Assembly: GCF_014805685.1 (NCBI RefSeq)
Contig: NC_060899.1
Location: 8,828,290 to 8,892,289 of the forward strand
DNA length: 64,000 bases
Reading direction: 5' to 3'
DNA from: Silurus meridionalis
Taxonomy: Eukaryota > Chordata > Actinopteri > Siluriformes > Siluridae
This document shows positions 37,910 to 50,814 of this stretch, one piece after another. How positions within the stretch are numbered: position 1 is the stretch's first letter; the number at the start of each line of letters is the position of its first letter. The notes beneath the pieces are model-generated. The model ran no database searches. It was not told where the DNA came from and saw nothing but the letters and a program-made list of their open reading frames with translations. The position numbers were made by a program, and so were the translations under genes.

Positions 37910-40900
37910 CAATTGATCTAATATGTAGAGTTGCATTATACTGCTCTCATTGATAAGCGCAGGTAGAAACTGGCTGTAATTAATGCAGCACTCACAGGAT
38001 TAGTCACTAGAGCACCAATAAAAAATAGACATAATGAAGCAGCATTGAAGTGCAGAAAAAGATGATAAAGATGCTGCCTCTTTTAATTAACCTACAATGC
38101 ATGAATCAAACGATGCTTATGTGGATGCACTGTTTTAACAAAACACTGAAACTGAGTTGCTGTGTGTGTGTGAAGGGAGATGTCATGATAGAGGACACAG
38201 AGAACATAGATAGTATGAAAAATTTGTCACTACATAAACTAGGAATGTGAATGCCTTCAGAATTGTGCTTGATCAGTTGGATTGTCTGCACAAATTTTTG
38301 TGTGTGTTTTTGTATTGCTTAAAATCAAATAAAAATTTGACTAAATACTACTGAAAAGTATACAAGAAAGAAGTCATTTGTCTTCTTTATGGGAGGAACA
38401 CATAAATATGGATGACAACTATTGTTAGCTTAAAATATTATTAATAATATAATGTCCGTGTAAGCATAGCCTGAGGCCCAATTTAGGAATGGCATGTCAC
38501 TTGGAACTGAGCTACTAGTGTTGATTCCAGAACTCCATACCTCTGTTTCCCTTAAGAACTGCAATGTACCTATCAGTCATTTATATTATTCATTTAGAGA
38601 TTTTAGATGAACCAGACATGAAGGCCCTGTAGATCTTCCAAAACATCTCACACTTTAATAACCATGAATTCCCTACACATTAAGAATAAATGATGGCAGG
38701 TCTGCAGCGAAACCTGGCTTCCATATGCTTCTTACAAACCTGAATCTTTAACCCTTACTTTTATACTCCATACAGAACAGAGCAAGGCTTAACCCAAACT
38801 ATTTTTTAAAGGCCCCTTATGAAAACAGACATACACACATAATTTTATCTACAAAATGTCCATACCTGGCCTGTAGCTTATGACTGAACTATAACTCATT
38901 GTAATGTTGTCTTTTTCTGTTTTTTTCATTGTCACAGAAGACACACAAAATCATTTTAGAAATAGCAGAAATAACTTATCTGAAGAGCTGTAAATGATGC
39001 AGATGCCTACAAATATCACCTAAACATATTTCAGTTTTATTCTGCATTTCAATGCACAGCTACACCCTTCTTGAATTAAGTATTCAACATTTGTATTTTT
39101 ATTAAACACTGTTCCAGTACAGCAGTTCACATAGAATTTTGACTAGACATTGGTATTAACTTTACACAGAAATCTACAAAGATAAATGTATTATATTATT
39201 ACTATTCATAATAAATTTGTTACATTTGGTCAAGGAGGGCAGCAGCTGATTTCTCCTACCTGTGCAAGTTTAAATCAGCCGGGTTAGAACATGTAACATG
39301 TAACGTTTAGAAAAAGGCTTACTCACCTCGGAATGCAAGTATTAAAATATCCCAATATCCCAAGTATCTTCTAAAGTGTACAGGCAAAGCGCTCTCCTAA
39401 GACCTTAACATCAAGGTGGCTGCACTACACAACAACAGAACTAGTTAATGATAGATTTTGCAACTTCGAAATGTTCCTGTAAGCAACACTATCTACCATC
39501 AACTGGCCATACACATGAGCTCCTCACAAGATTTCTGATCAGGAAGTCAAAAGTTTAGTCAGAAGAGTAGCCCAAGAGTCAAGGACCACAAAGATAGTGC
39601 TCCAAAAAAGTCTTGACAGCAGCAGATACAGTTGTCAGAGAGAAAACAATAAACAATTCACTCCACCACCACAGCCAACATGTACCCTTACCAGAGAAGG
39701 CTCCATTACTATTGACAAGGTATGTTGAAGCTCATTTGAAGTTTGCTATACATTTAGAAAAGCCTTTGAATTATCCTCTTTTTTTAATTAATTAATTAAC
39801 TAATTTATTTATTTATTTATTTATTTATTTATTTTTGCAATAATACCACATACCATGTTTAGAGATGTATTGGTTCTCCATATGACCCTAAAAATGAATT
39901 AAAAAAGAATGGACTAAAATCTAACCTGAGAACCATGAGTGATTAGTTTGTTCATACAATTAGTGGCTTTATGTAGTTACTTAAAAAAAAGTATATTAAA
40001 TTATTATATTAAATACAATTTTATTTAGCATGTTACATTTTTTTTCTTGTCATTTCACTTTATTAAATATAACCTTTTTATGGATGGTACTATATGATTT
40101 CTTTATCTGTGTAGATTTCTTGCGTAAATTTATGCATTTGAACTGTGTGTTTAATACAAATTTTAATTGCTTTTATTATTTTAAAATTTTAATTTTAAAT
40201 ATAAAATTAAATGTAATTAATTTTTGATTACTTATTTCCCGTCACCATATATATGTCAATCATTTTTCTCATTAATGGACAAACTGTCCTGCCAAAATGG
40301 CTACAAAATCCCCTTTAGTGGAATTGGGTTTTTGATTGCGTGTATTTATGTAACACTAGAGCTGTTTGACATATGGGTATCACAAACGAATCCAGAATAA
40401 CATGTTTAAGTGGTCTATAATTTACTAATTTCAATATTTTCTCCCCCTTCTCGGAGAAATCTAAGCTGAGGTTAATAAAATAGAAATGACAGAATATAAT
40501 GGATGAGAGGCCATTTTTCATGGCAAGGCAGAGTAATGAGAGTAAAGATTGTTAAGAGAAAATCTATAAAGTCTGCTGTTGTGAATTTAAAACCAGACAC
40601 CAGGTGGAACATTCCATTTAGCGCTTAAGTGTCCCTGCAGTCTCCAAATTTTATGATCTGCCCTGAATTCATACTTTGTATGTAGTTCAAGTGGGACGGT
40701 TCAGGGCATCAACACATACTAGACGTATAGTGATGTGTGAAGACACAAACAAAAGCATTACTTCACAAGTCTCAACTACGGAGGAACAGGAAATTAGTGC
40801 AAATTCAAAGATCGTCTCAAGAATACACACTTACACAGTTGAGAGAGAAGGCTAGCAGACCATTTGGGACATGTCCTATGCTAAGAGTAGTTTTTGGGGG

Positions 40901-41990
40901 TTTAAAGACAGACATAACCACTCTTAGAGAAGACTCACACCCCTGCCAACAGTTTGAGTAAACTGAGAAGTTGTTCGTTTGTCATCTGATTTACATGAGT
41001 TCCAACCATGTGTGCACCAAATGTGTGTTTGCACAAAAAGTCCTTCTTGTAACGTTTGCCTAAATGTAGAGTAATATTTGGAGAGGGTGGAGGGAAAGCT
41101 GAATAGAATAACAATGCTAATGATAACACAACACCAACTCTTAAAGGGATAAACACTAAAAACCAGGAATGATAAGAAGAAACATAACGTTTTGCATGAA
41201 CATATATATGTCCAACATTGATTCAGCCTGTGTTTTCTCACTCAGGTTTCAGTGAGCATTGCTGGGCTTTTAACCAACATTTCGTCAAGCTCTGCTGATG
41301 TGTAAACACACTCCCACTCAGCATTTTGAGTGTTGATGAAAAGTGTATTTTTATAAAGACAGCCATGCCTAGTGCCTAAAGAAAGCCTGAAAAATCTTAG
41401 TTATGTCAGTACAAACAGACATACTGTACTTCTGTTCAAAGTGAGTGGTCAGTTATTGTTGTTAAACCATTACCCACTTAAGTGGTTGTATAGGTATTAA
41501 TCTAAAAAGCATATTATTTTCAAATGTGTAAAAAAATTGAAAGCATGTAAGAACAAGAATGCTTGTTTGGATTTGTGGAGTGGTTCAAAGAGTTTAATAG
41601 GTTGACATGACGATGAAGAATAAAAGAGAAAATAGCAGGAAAAAATGCTGAATTAAGGGCAGAGTGCACTCTAAAACACATTATGAAGTTTAGTAAAGCT
41701 AAATTGGTAAAAATTAAAGCAAAGAACTGCAGCTGTGATGCCACCAGAGGACATTGCAGGACCAATTTCAATGACATTTACTAGGGAGATAAATGCCACC
41801 AATTTTCCTGCAATGATTAACATTATAACAATGAGAAATAAAATGTATAAGTAAGTAGATATCAAAAGATGAACTCACTGATCCAGAATGCAATGCATCT
41901 ACACAACATGAGTTACAAAAGAGACCCAGCTCAAGTAAGAAATATCTTACTTACTCTGAGGGATAAGAGATAATTGATAATATTATGGGA
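37910..41990. other. Intergenic, no gene recognised
   Basis: A 4-kb AT-rich stretch. It holds a (TTTA)n tract (39803-39833). No exon, RNA gene or named repeat was recognised. Confidence 0.45.
39803..39833. repeat. (TTTA)n microsatellite
   Basis: About eight TTTA units after an AATT-rich lead. Confidence 0.9.
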
Positions 41991-41994
41991 CTAA

Positions 41995-42046
41995 ATTAGA
42001 TTAGATTAGATTAGATTAGATTAGATTAGATTAGATTAGATTAGAT
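41995..42046. repeat. (TTAGA)n microsatellite, LINE 3' tail
   Basis: Ten TTAGA units border the LINE's 3' UTR-like sequence TTCAACTTTATTATTATTGT. On the element's own strand this is (TCTAA)n, a typical repeated 3' terminus of a non-LTR element. Confidence 0.9.
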
Positions 42047-42427
42047 TCAACTTTATTATTATTGTGCAAGGTACATGTACAAAACCAATGAGTTAGCATC
42101 TTACCATATGTGCATAAGTGGCCTATTAACAATAAATAAATTGCGGTGTGATAAATAAGGGTATGGGGTCTATATGTACAGGGGTGAGGGTAAATAATGT
42201 ACAGAATGTGCAGTAAGTAATAATATATGTATATATAGTAATATACTATATTCTGAGTGCTGAGTGCCAATGATTCATTGGGCAGTTTTCACCACCCTCT
42301 GAAGGACTTTACGGTCCGAAGCAGTGCAGCTGATGTACCACACTGAGATGCAGTTAGTGAGGATGTCCTCAATGGTACAGTGATAAAAGTTCTCCAGTAT
42401 CCTGCAGCACAGACGGCACTTTTTAAA

Positions 42428-42632
42428 GGAGGGGGTGTATGGAGATGGGGTAGAGAGGGGTAGGGGGTGTATGGAGATGGGGTAGAGAGAGGTGGGGAGG
42501 CGTGTATGGAAGGGGTAGGGAGGGGTGTATAGAGATGGGGTAGAGAGATGGGGTAGAGAGGTGGGAGGGGTGTATGGAGGGGTAGGAAGGGGGTGTATGA
42601 AGATGGGGTAGAGAGAGGTGGGAAGGGGGTGT
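42428..42632. repeat. G-rich minisatellite inside the LINE
   Basis: Irregular tandem units of about 20-38 bases built on GGTGTATGGAGATGGGG and TAGAGAGG. The array interrupts the LINE's coding region between the LTW-like block and the ILTNCISVWY block. The + strand is strongly purine-rich with runs of G. Confidence 0.85.
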
Positions 42633-43379
42633 TGTGCCTTTCTAAACAGGATAGAAGAGTTCAGGGACCAGGTGAGATCCTTGGAGATGTGGACTCCAAG
42701 GAACTAAAAGCTGGGTACACGCTCAACAGCAGCTTTGTTGATTTGAATGGGAGCGTGAGTGTGATTGTCTAAAGTCCACAATGAAAGTCCTCCTTTGTCT
42801 TATTGGTGTTGAGTTCTAGGTTATTGTCCTCACACCATGCTACTAGGTGCACACAATTAGCTTAGAAGGGCAAACTGTGTTAAAAGCTGAGCTGAAATCA
42901 ACAAACAACATAAGTGTCCAGGTGAGTCAGGGCAGAATGAAGCACTGTGGAAATGGCGTCCTCAGTTGACCTATTTGGGCGATAGGCAGAGTGGGTGGCA
43001 GACAGGCTTTAAGATGGGTATGGACTAGTCTTTCGAAGCAATTCTTTGCAATGATAGGGGTGAGTGCGACCAGACGAAAGTCACCCAGTTCGGTTGCAGC
43101 GGAGTGCTTTGGCACTGGCACAATGGTAGCAGATTTAAAACAGGTGGGGACAGTTGCTTGGGCCAAGGACAGATTGAAGATGTCCGTAAAGACCTCAGAC
43201 AGCTGCTCTGCACATGCTCTGAGTAAACGGCCAGGGATGCCGCCGGGGCCAGCTGCTTTTCGTGCAGTGACCCTGCCCAGAGTAGCACACACTTCAGCAC
43301 AGAGGTGGAGAGGGTGAGTGGCTGCTCACCCCGTAGAACTTCCTCTATTTTAAGTGGAGTGTGCAGATATGACATGAAC

Positions 43380-44855
43380 GAGCTGAAAAGACTGAATAAA
43401 TAGCAGTGCTCCGTTGCTCTTTACACAAATATGAAAAAATCCTGGTGTCACTATCAGCAGGTCCTCAATCTGAATTTTGAATGTAGGAACTTGTTAGTCA
43501 AAGTGAAAACAATTCATAATGCAAATGAGCTAAAAAAAAAAAAAAAAAAAACATCAATCTTAAAAACAATGAGGATCACGTTCATTAACAAGATTAACAG
43601 TCACGTCATTTTGTTGGATTCTTTTCATTTAATACTGATTAATATCTCTGTTCATGGAAAAGAAGGGAGTGAAAAGAGAAGAAGAGACTGAAAGGAAATG
43701 CCAAAGCCCACGTAGATAGAACACACATAATACTGGAGCATGCATAACACATCATGGAGACACACTCTTCGCCTTTGAAGTGTGAAAGAAGACTGCAGCA
43801 CGCTGACAAAAGGTAGAAGGCTGCATGCATCAGGTCAGCCAGACCACGCCAGTGTCTCTGCGGTCACAACGAGAGGCTACAAAGTTCGCAGAAATCCGCC
43901 ACTGTGGGTCAGTACTCACCCAAACATCACAGATCTCCCATTTATCCACTACCCCAGCACAACACAATTTCAACATCTAAAACAATATCGTTCTTTCCCC
44001 ATTTTTTCCAGTTTTGTTATTGCTCTCTCATACAGACAGATAGAGTTTAAGGACCCAGTGGGAGGAAGAACAGAGCATGGTGGAAAGCTCTGTTTTTGTT
44101 GGCCAATACAAAGGTGTGTTAAGCTCATGCAAAGTGAAGGAAAAATACAGCTGGTGAATTTATTGCAATTCTTTTTTCCTGCACTAGTCCTGTCAGAAGA
44201 GCAGGTGTTTAAATCATGTTCAGAAACATAATATGAGATGTGAGGGTATTCATTTTATGCATTTTAATATTGCCATATGTTCATCATTTAATGAAATTTG
44301 ATTAATTCTACGGCTAATTGAAGCTGTCAAAGCTAATGAACTTATTCGGGCTCTAAATCTCGACTCAGCGTCTCTCATGTGGGCTGAAAAATCCTCAGGA
44401 GGTTGGCAGGTTAATTGTAAAAATCGGGTAATGTTTCTCAGGCTCTTTTTCAGAGTTTAATTCTGGAAGAAATTAAGAGAGTAAGCATTAACTTTCACTC
44501 TGCATGTAAATAACATATAACCTGTTGTTATTTATTATCAATTTATTATTTATTAATTTACATCATATTTTAGTACATTTTAAAAACTTAACCTTTTCTA
44601 TTCTTTACACAAGAAAAAACTGCAACAAAATTTTTTGTAAGTTTGTGGGGGGAAAAATAGAACCAGCTAAACAATTCAGTCATTTTGAGTGGTATCAGTA
44701 AAACAGTGTCTTTTTTTTACAGAAACAAAAAAGCTTTACTGTATGTTTGTTTTCTGTTTATCTGTTACAGTTACAAATGTAATTACATGCTACACTGCAT
44801 GCTAACAGACACTCGTACAATACAAACATGTTGTTATGTAATGAACATGTAATGG
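43380..44855. other. Intergenic, no gene recognised
   Basis: A 20-base A-run sits at about 43531-43551. A 149-codon open frame at 43782-44231 shows no domain, signal peptide or splice context and is regarded as chance. Confidence 0.45.
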
Positions 44856-44859
44856 ATTA

Positions 44860-46050
44860 TTTACTGATTTAATATTGACAGAAGTTTCTACTTAAACTGC
44901 TGACTTAATACCGATGTTGATCAATCTAAATACTGACACTAGATTTGTTTTTAATTACCCTATGGACTGATTACATTTGATGATAAATCCAATTACTGAT
45001 TAATTCTAATTAAACTATTTACTTAATACTGATGCTGAACTAATTATTGAGATTCGATTTGTTTTGAATTAACCTACAGGCTTAATACCGATACTGATTA
45101 ATCACTAATGTGATATGGTTCTAATTATACAGACTTGATACTGAAACTGGTCAATCACTGAGATCAGATTAATTCGAATTAAACTACTGACTTGATTCTG
45201 ATATTGTTCGGACCAATTACTGAGATTAGATCGATTTGAATTAAACCTGATTTGACTTAATACTGATACCGATTGATCCAATTACTTACATTAAATTTGT
45301 TTTGAATTAACCCACAGACTTAATACTGATACTTATTAATCACTAATGTGATATTGGATTGAACGAAACTACTATTTTGTGTTTTGTGAATTTGTCCTAC
45401 ACTGTCTTGTGTTGTCTTGCACTGTCTGTCTTGCACTGTTTGCACCAGGTTGCACACAATGTACTTTATGTGGTGAGGACACACCGGTCCTTAGCGCTCT
45501 GTTTCCTGTTATGTAGCTTTATGTTGTAAATGTAGCACCAGGGTTCCTGGAGGAACGTTGTTTCATTTCACTGTGTACGGTGTCCTCTATATATGGTTGA
45601 AATGACAATAAAAACTTCTTTTTTCGCCTACTGACTTTATACTGAAAATGGTCCGTCACTGAGATCAGATTCATTCTAATTAAACTACTGACTTAATACT
45701 GATGTTGATCAATCCAATTACTCAGAGTAGATTAATTCGAATTAAACTACTGACGTAATACTAATGCTGACCAATACAATTACTGAGATTATATTCATTC
45801 TAATTAAACTGCTGACTTTATACTGATGCTGATCAACCCAATTACTGATTAATCACTAATGTAATACTGGTTTTAATTAAACTACTGACTCGATACTGGT
45901 ATTGATCAGTCCAATTACTGAGATTAGATTGAAACGAATGAAACTACTAATAATACTGATACTGATCAATCCAATTAATGACAGAATATCGACTAATTAA
46001 ACTACCCATTTACTGTGCTTTAAATCAGTCAATCACTGACGGAATATTGA
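44860..46050. repeat. Degenerate minisatellite of about 60-75-base units
   Basis: The phrase AATTAAACTACTGACTTAAT followed by ACTGATGCTGATCAATCC, AATTACTGAGATTAGATT recurs with variation some 15 times. Unit length varies. The array is split by a LINE 3'-tail at about 45374-45625. Confidence 0.85.
45374..45625 (+). mobile_element. LINE 3' UTR tail inserted in the minisatellite
   Basis: Contains TCTTGCACTGTTTGCACC, GGAACGTTGTTTCATTTCAC, TGTGTACGGTGTCC and TATATGGTTGAAATGACAAT AAAA. This is the 3' end of a Rex1/L2-type LINE of fish. The unit phrase of the surrounding array stops before it and resumes after it. Confidence 0.75.
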
Positions 46051-46081
46051 TTCTATTTTGTAAAACTGTAATCTTCCACTT

Positions 46082-46109
46082 ACACACACACACACACACA
46101 CACACATAC

Positions 46110-46146
<37 letters not shown>
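46082..46146. repeat. (CA)n and (GA)n microsatellites
   Basis: About 12 CA units (46082-46105) and, seven bases later, about 17 GA units (46112-46146). Confidence 0.95.
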
Positions 46147-46149
<3 letters not shown>

Positions 46150-48075
46150 GAGGGAGGAGATGCAGGAGCCATTGGCGTTCAGATAGGACACATAAATAGA
46201 GAAGGGGAAACGCCAACAATCGCTAGCTCATGGAAACGTGCTCTTGTTTTTCTTTCTTGCGTTCTTTCTATTTTTATAACTGAGCTGTGGCGCGAAACAA
46301 ACTGTCACTCGAGTCTATTAATAATTATGTAAAGAACTTTACCTCACTGTCCAGGCACTATAATGAATTGTCAGCTCGGGCGTTAAGTGCAATTCAGCGA
46401 AATTGTGAATGAAACTTCGATGGTTTTGATGGGGTGACCGAGTGGACGGGGAGAGAGAAAAAAAGAGAGAGAAATGAAATGTGAAGGCTGTGAGAATAAT
46501 GAAGAAAGCGGACTGGGTATTCATTAAGGACAGCAGTGTGGATTAAAGAGCGCTTGGACAGAGCTGAAGATACTGAGAAGGTCAGTATAGAAACACGGCT
46601 CAGGATTTAATCTGCTTTACACAACTCACTTGGGCTTTAGTGAAATTACACTAATAAAGCTTTAGTTGGTTGGACTGGACAGATTGCACTGGCATGTTGG
46701 ATTTATCATTTCATTGGAATAGTTTTTGCAGGTAAGATATATGGGTGCAAGAACTATTCGTCCCATCTAGGTGTAGTTTGATGCTCTGCAGATGTTCATG
46801 TGGAGGAGCCCAGATATTCCCACGCTCTCTGTTTACACTGTTCAGTTTGTTCGAGGTTGTAGAAAGTGGTTCCTGTCCGTTACTCCGAAATCGAGTAAAA
46901 AAACAAAACAAGGAGGAGGATAACAGAAGGCATATAATAGCACTGTTGATTATTATTACATGATTTTTGTCAGTGTGTTTTTAGACTTTCACTGGCATTG
47001 TGTGATTGGATTGTATCATCCAGACTATAATCATTTCCGCTGTTCAAGCTTTTCAAAACAAAGTAGTTTCTATTATTTGTTAAATGCACTGGATTTTTTT
47101 TTTATACAGGAAAGTCTAATGAAAAACCAGGGCAGCTGTTGATTTACTGGCAAGTTGCAAGTAAACAAATCCCGAATGAAAACAAATGGGACTAAATCAG
47201 CGGCTTGTACAGGCTTTTCACATTACAGCCTGCAGAGTTGTTGTTTTTCTTTGCAAAATTAAAGAAAACATTTTTGTTTTGGCAGACAGACACTGGTGGA
47301 AAAAATGACACTTCAGGTTGCAGTGTTTATGGTGTGTTGCTGCACGGGCTGTTATTTCCATGCACCCCGTTCGATTTGTTGTACAATATTTTGACTCTAA
47401 ATTGAGGTACGTGTGATGAGGTACGTGGAATGTCGGAGAAATAGGGCAGGAATTGAGCCGTCGGTTTTTAGATGAATTAGGTTCCCTATATTAAACGTGT
47501 GCGTTGAAGCCTTACAGGATGTGTGGGTTGTGTTGTGTGTATTTCAGGCTCTGTAGTCATTCACAGCACGTTTGTATGGAGGTTTTGTTCGGTCTTGTTT
47601 TTGTCAGTTTTCGTATGCGCGCAGAAGGTGTGCTGGTCCTTAAACCTTTTTCTTATTTTTTTTGTATAGGATCAGAAATAAAGGCTGGAAATATTAAAGC
47701 ACATTATTTGTTATAATGTTTTGTTTTATTGTGTGAAATACATCGCTAGGGTGTGACTTTGAAAGAACTGTTAAGTCTGCTGGGGATTATAAAGATGTTA
47801 AAAAGGTTACTGCAGGAGTGAAGCAGTTGCTGGAGCTGAATGTTATTCTGACGTTAGTAAATAAAAGAAATATTAAAAAAATGCGAATGGAGAAGAAGAA
47901 GGCGCTCTAAAATCGTTTGTGAAGTTAATGGGCGGTTCATCAATTCCTCAGTGCATTCAGACTCGGGAGGTCGATGGCTCCTGCTGGCTTCTTGGCCAGT
48001 GGTACAGATGTTGACTGCTCTCTCCCAGGGTAAATGCAGAGATATTGACCTACATACAAATGACTGTGGGTACGT
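46150..48075. other. Intergenic, no gene recognised
   Basis: The first 400 bases are less AT-rich than the surroundings and free of known repeats. No conserved coding frame was recognised. Confidence 0.4.

Positions 48076-48079
<4 letters not shown>

Positions 48080-48113
<34 letters not shown>
48080..48113. repeat. (TG)n microsatellite
   Basis: About 17 uninterrupted TG units. Confidence 0.95.
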
Positions 48114-48116
<3 letters not shown>

Positions 48117-48239
48117 ACCAGCCACTACTGCCATAGAAATATTTTTGCAGATACAAGATAGTCCGAAATTACCAATTGTATTTCTGTCCACTCTTAAAAT
48201 ATTGGCAAATATAATTAAAAAAAAGAATACACAGGGCAT

Positions 48240-48570
48240 TCATTTATCTTGGGAAATTGCTGCGTTATCCTAGTCAGGTCATAGTGTGTATAAAGCCTAT
48301 TCAGGTTACACTGGGTGTGAGCCTGGAATGCATATATACACATCTACATTTACACATACACATATACCCCTTCGGCCATTTACATATTTCTACCTACTGG
48401 CATGGTTTAGGGGGAAGCAAGACACCGGAGAGCCTAGAGAAAACCTAATCGTCCACGAGGATAAAAATGCACACAGTAACCGGAGCTCAGGATGAGACTG
48501 GGGCCCCTCGAGCTGTGAAGTGGCAATATTGCCTGCTGCACCATTTTTTATAGTCATAGCTATGAACAAA
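48240..48570. repeat. Interspersed repeat, tRNA-like promoter pattern not intact
   Basis: Contains GGAGAGCCTAGAGAAAACCT, ACACAGTAACCGGAGCTCAG, GATGAGACTGGGGCCCC and GCCTGCTGCACCA. This order matches one end of a common teleost repeat (usual wording: CCCGAGCTCAGGATCGAACC). Related to the fragment at 30245-30490. Confidence 0.5.
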
Positions 48571-48599
48571 ACCGGTTTCAAGCTTGTAAAAAAAGTCTA

Positions 48600-50380
48600 G
48601 AGTCTCAGAATGTCATGATGTTCTATGTGAACATCGTGACAAAGTTTATTTGTAAAAAAAAAAAACCTAGGTTTCACTCCGGGTCACTTTTGAGTTAGTG
48701 AATGTTGCATTAGAGAAAAAGAATGTGTGTGTGTTTAGTTTTGGTTACAGGGAAATAGTCATCTGTCATCCATGCCAAGAGAGAAACATATTAAGAAGAA
48801 GACGATATGGTTTTATGTGTTGTGTGACACATTATGCAGCAGTGTGTTTGAACAAGGCAGTTTATGAGAGGTTAATGTGTGTACGCTCTGGTGCATATTA
48901 GAGTCTGTTTACAAGATAAAAGCAAATGTATGTAACTCTCTCTCCTTCCATTTCACACGCGCTTACCTTCCAACTCTGTGCTTGCTTTAATTGCATGACA
49001 ACCTTACAAAATATAAAATGTAGCGAGAAGTGGTCACCTTTACTCAAAGTCATTGTTTAGTCTTTATTCAAAACTCAAGAACTCAGATTTAGCCATTAAG
49101 GTGCATAAAAGAAAAAAAAATTTCTCCCACGTGAATAAATTAAAATCTTGGAAAACTGTGAGTGAAATGAAGGTGTGTCTGACTATAGGATTATAGGAGG
49201 GACCTAAACAGGGCCTTGAGGTCACCAAACACATGAGGTTAAACATTACATTAAAGGTGAAACTGGTTGGAAGTGGATTGAGCAAATGGAAGAGTCAACC
49301 AGATGCTGAGGGGTGAAACATGTGCACTAGCAGACACACAGAAACATGGGGTGTGGTTGCTTTATGAATAGTGGCAATTTTACAACCCAGTATCAGTATT
49401 AATTTTGGAAAAGAATGAGAAAATGCGTCAAGGTGTAGAAGCGTGTCTATTTGGCTCTCTGTTAAAATTGTATGAAATAACCAAAACAGTGCTAATAAAT
49501 AAACTTGTATTAAATTAACAACTCCATCTTACCCTCACATCCCCTTTCCATACAACACATCTGTCCATCTCCCCAAACACGATACTTCTTTTTTTTTTAT
49601 TAATTTCTGCTGTAAGAAAAACGGATTTACAGATCACTCGACAGATCACAATATATTGGAAGAAATGGAAGATGGAGAAAGACAGAGCAGATGAAAATGG
49701 TGCTGGTCTCAGCGGTTGGCCCAAACCTTCTTACTCAATCTCTCCTTTTTATCTTTCACCCCTCTGACCTTGATGAGGCGTGCAACAGGGATTTTAAGAT
49801 ATATTTAGAAACTTATCGCTGGCTGCTGCTGCTGTTTTTGAGCATTAAAGGAAAAGAGAGAAATCAAAGGGGGAAAAAAGTGGACGCGTGTAACGAGATC
49901 TGAGATCTCAGCGCTAAAGTGAAAAAAAAATTATACGAATGGAATAGATACAGGAATAAAGCTTTGGAGATTTCTGGAGCTCTGTTGGAGTCAGCTTCGA
50001 TTTCTAGCACACTTCACGGTTCTAGTCACCTGCTGCAGATGCCCCTTGAGATTCCCAGTGAACACAATGTTAGCACCTGTGAGTCTTGTTTTCAAGAAGA
50101 TGATCAAATAGAGAGCTTTGTTTTCCAAGAAGCAACCGGCTAGTGGCATGCTGAGAATGTGCGTGCAGGCATGAAGGAAAGTATGACGTCTGTCTGGATG
50201 TACTGTATGAAAAGATAGAGTTAGCTGTTCTAAATCAGCTTGTAATATACCTACATGTATTTATATTTTTTTGCCAAATAACATATAGAATCACTGGCAG
50301 GACATTGCTGGTTCAAAAAAACCATGAAAAACAGGCACGAGAGGGAGTGGATAAATCTCTGAATAAGAGTTGTGTGCACA
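48600..50380. other. Intergenic, no gene recognised
   Basis: AT-rich, with short A and T runs. No coding or RNA gene signal was recognised. Confidence 0.45.
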
Positions 50381-50382
50381 CT

Positions 50383-50802
50383 TACATTATCTCACAAAAG
50401 TGAGTACACCCCTCACATTTCAACCAACATTTTATCTTCTAAAGGGAGAATACTATAGAAATAAAACATGGATATATTTTAGAGTAGTCCGTGTGCAGCT
50501 TGTATAGCAGTACAGATTTACTGTCTTAATAATAACTGAACATACAGTCATTATTGTCCAAAAAAGCTGGCCATAAAAGTGAGTACACCCTAGGTGCCCA
50601 AAGTGTTAATATTTTGTGTGAGCACCATTGTTGAGATATTTTTAAAGGACAGTAAATCTATACTGCTATCCAAGCTGAACATTGATTACTCTAAATATAT
50701 GCGTACATCCAAGTTTCATTTCTATAGCATTGTTCCTTGAGAAGTTGTACTAAAATGGTTGCTGAAATGTGAGGGGTGTACTCAATTGGGTGAGGTTCTG
50801 TA
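50383..50802 (-). mobile_element. Tc1-like deletion derivative with long inverted repeats and the transposase's last codons
   Basis: TA-bordered termini, CATTATCTCACAAAAGTGAG at the left and its imperfect inverse at the right, are followed inward by CTCACATTT on both sides. Each arm continues for about 170-210 bases as inverted repeats with shared GACTACTCTAAA and GTAAATCT.TACTGC blocks. Read on the minus strand, 50633-50593 gives N-N-G-A-H-T-K-Y-stop, the C-terminus of a Tc1-type transposase (usual GGHTKY), then the inner end of the long inverted repeat. So all of the gene except its last codons is deleted. Confidence 0.8.
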
Positions 50803-50814
50803 CTTGGTCACTTT

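Larger units (their letters stand above)
41995..43375 (-). mobile_element. LINE (L2/Rex1-like non-LTR retrotransposon), antisense, 5' truncated
   Basis: On the minus strand reverse transcriptase pieces run in order: [69 protein letters not shown] (43297-42927); then the post-RT region near 42650-42830 (translated pieces resembling NTNKTKE and a LGVHISKDLTW-type block); then ED-ILTNCISVWY-SCTASDRKVLQRVVK (about 42400-42290). The 3' end is the (CTAAT)n tail at 41995-42046. Stops and frameshifts break the frame. A minisatellite expansion lies inside. Confidence 0.75.

Noticed and set aside
43782..44231. 149-codon open frame
   Set aside because: No recognisable domain, no signal of exon structure and no conserved motif; length is within chance for a 64-kb window.
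46220..46580. Possible 5' non-coding exon of the receptor ending at a GAAG|GTCAGT donor
   Set aside because: Repeat-free and relatively GC-rich, but nothing ties it to the receptor 6.7 kb away, and a single donor-like motif is weak evidence.
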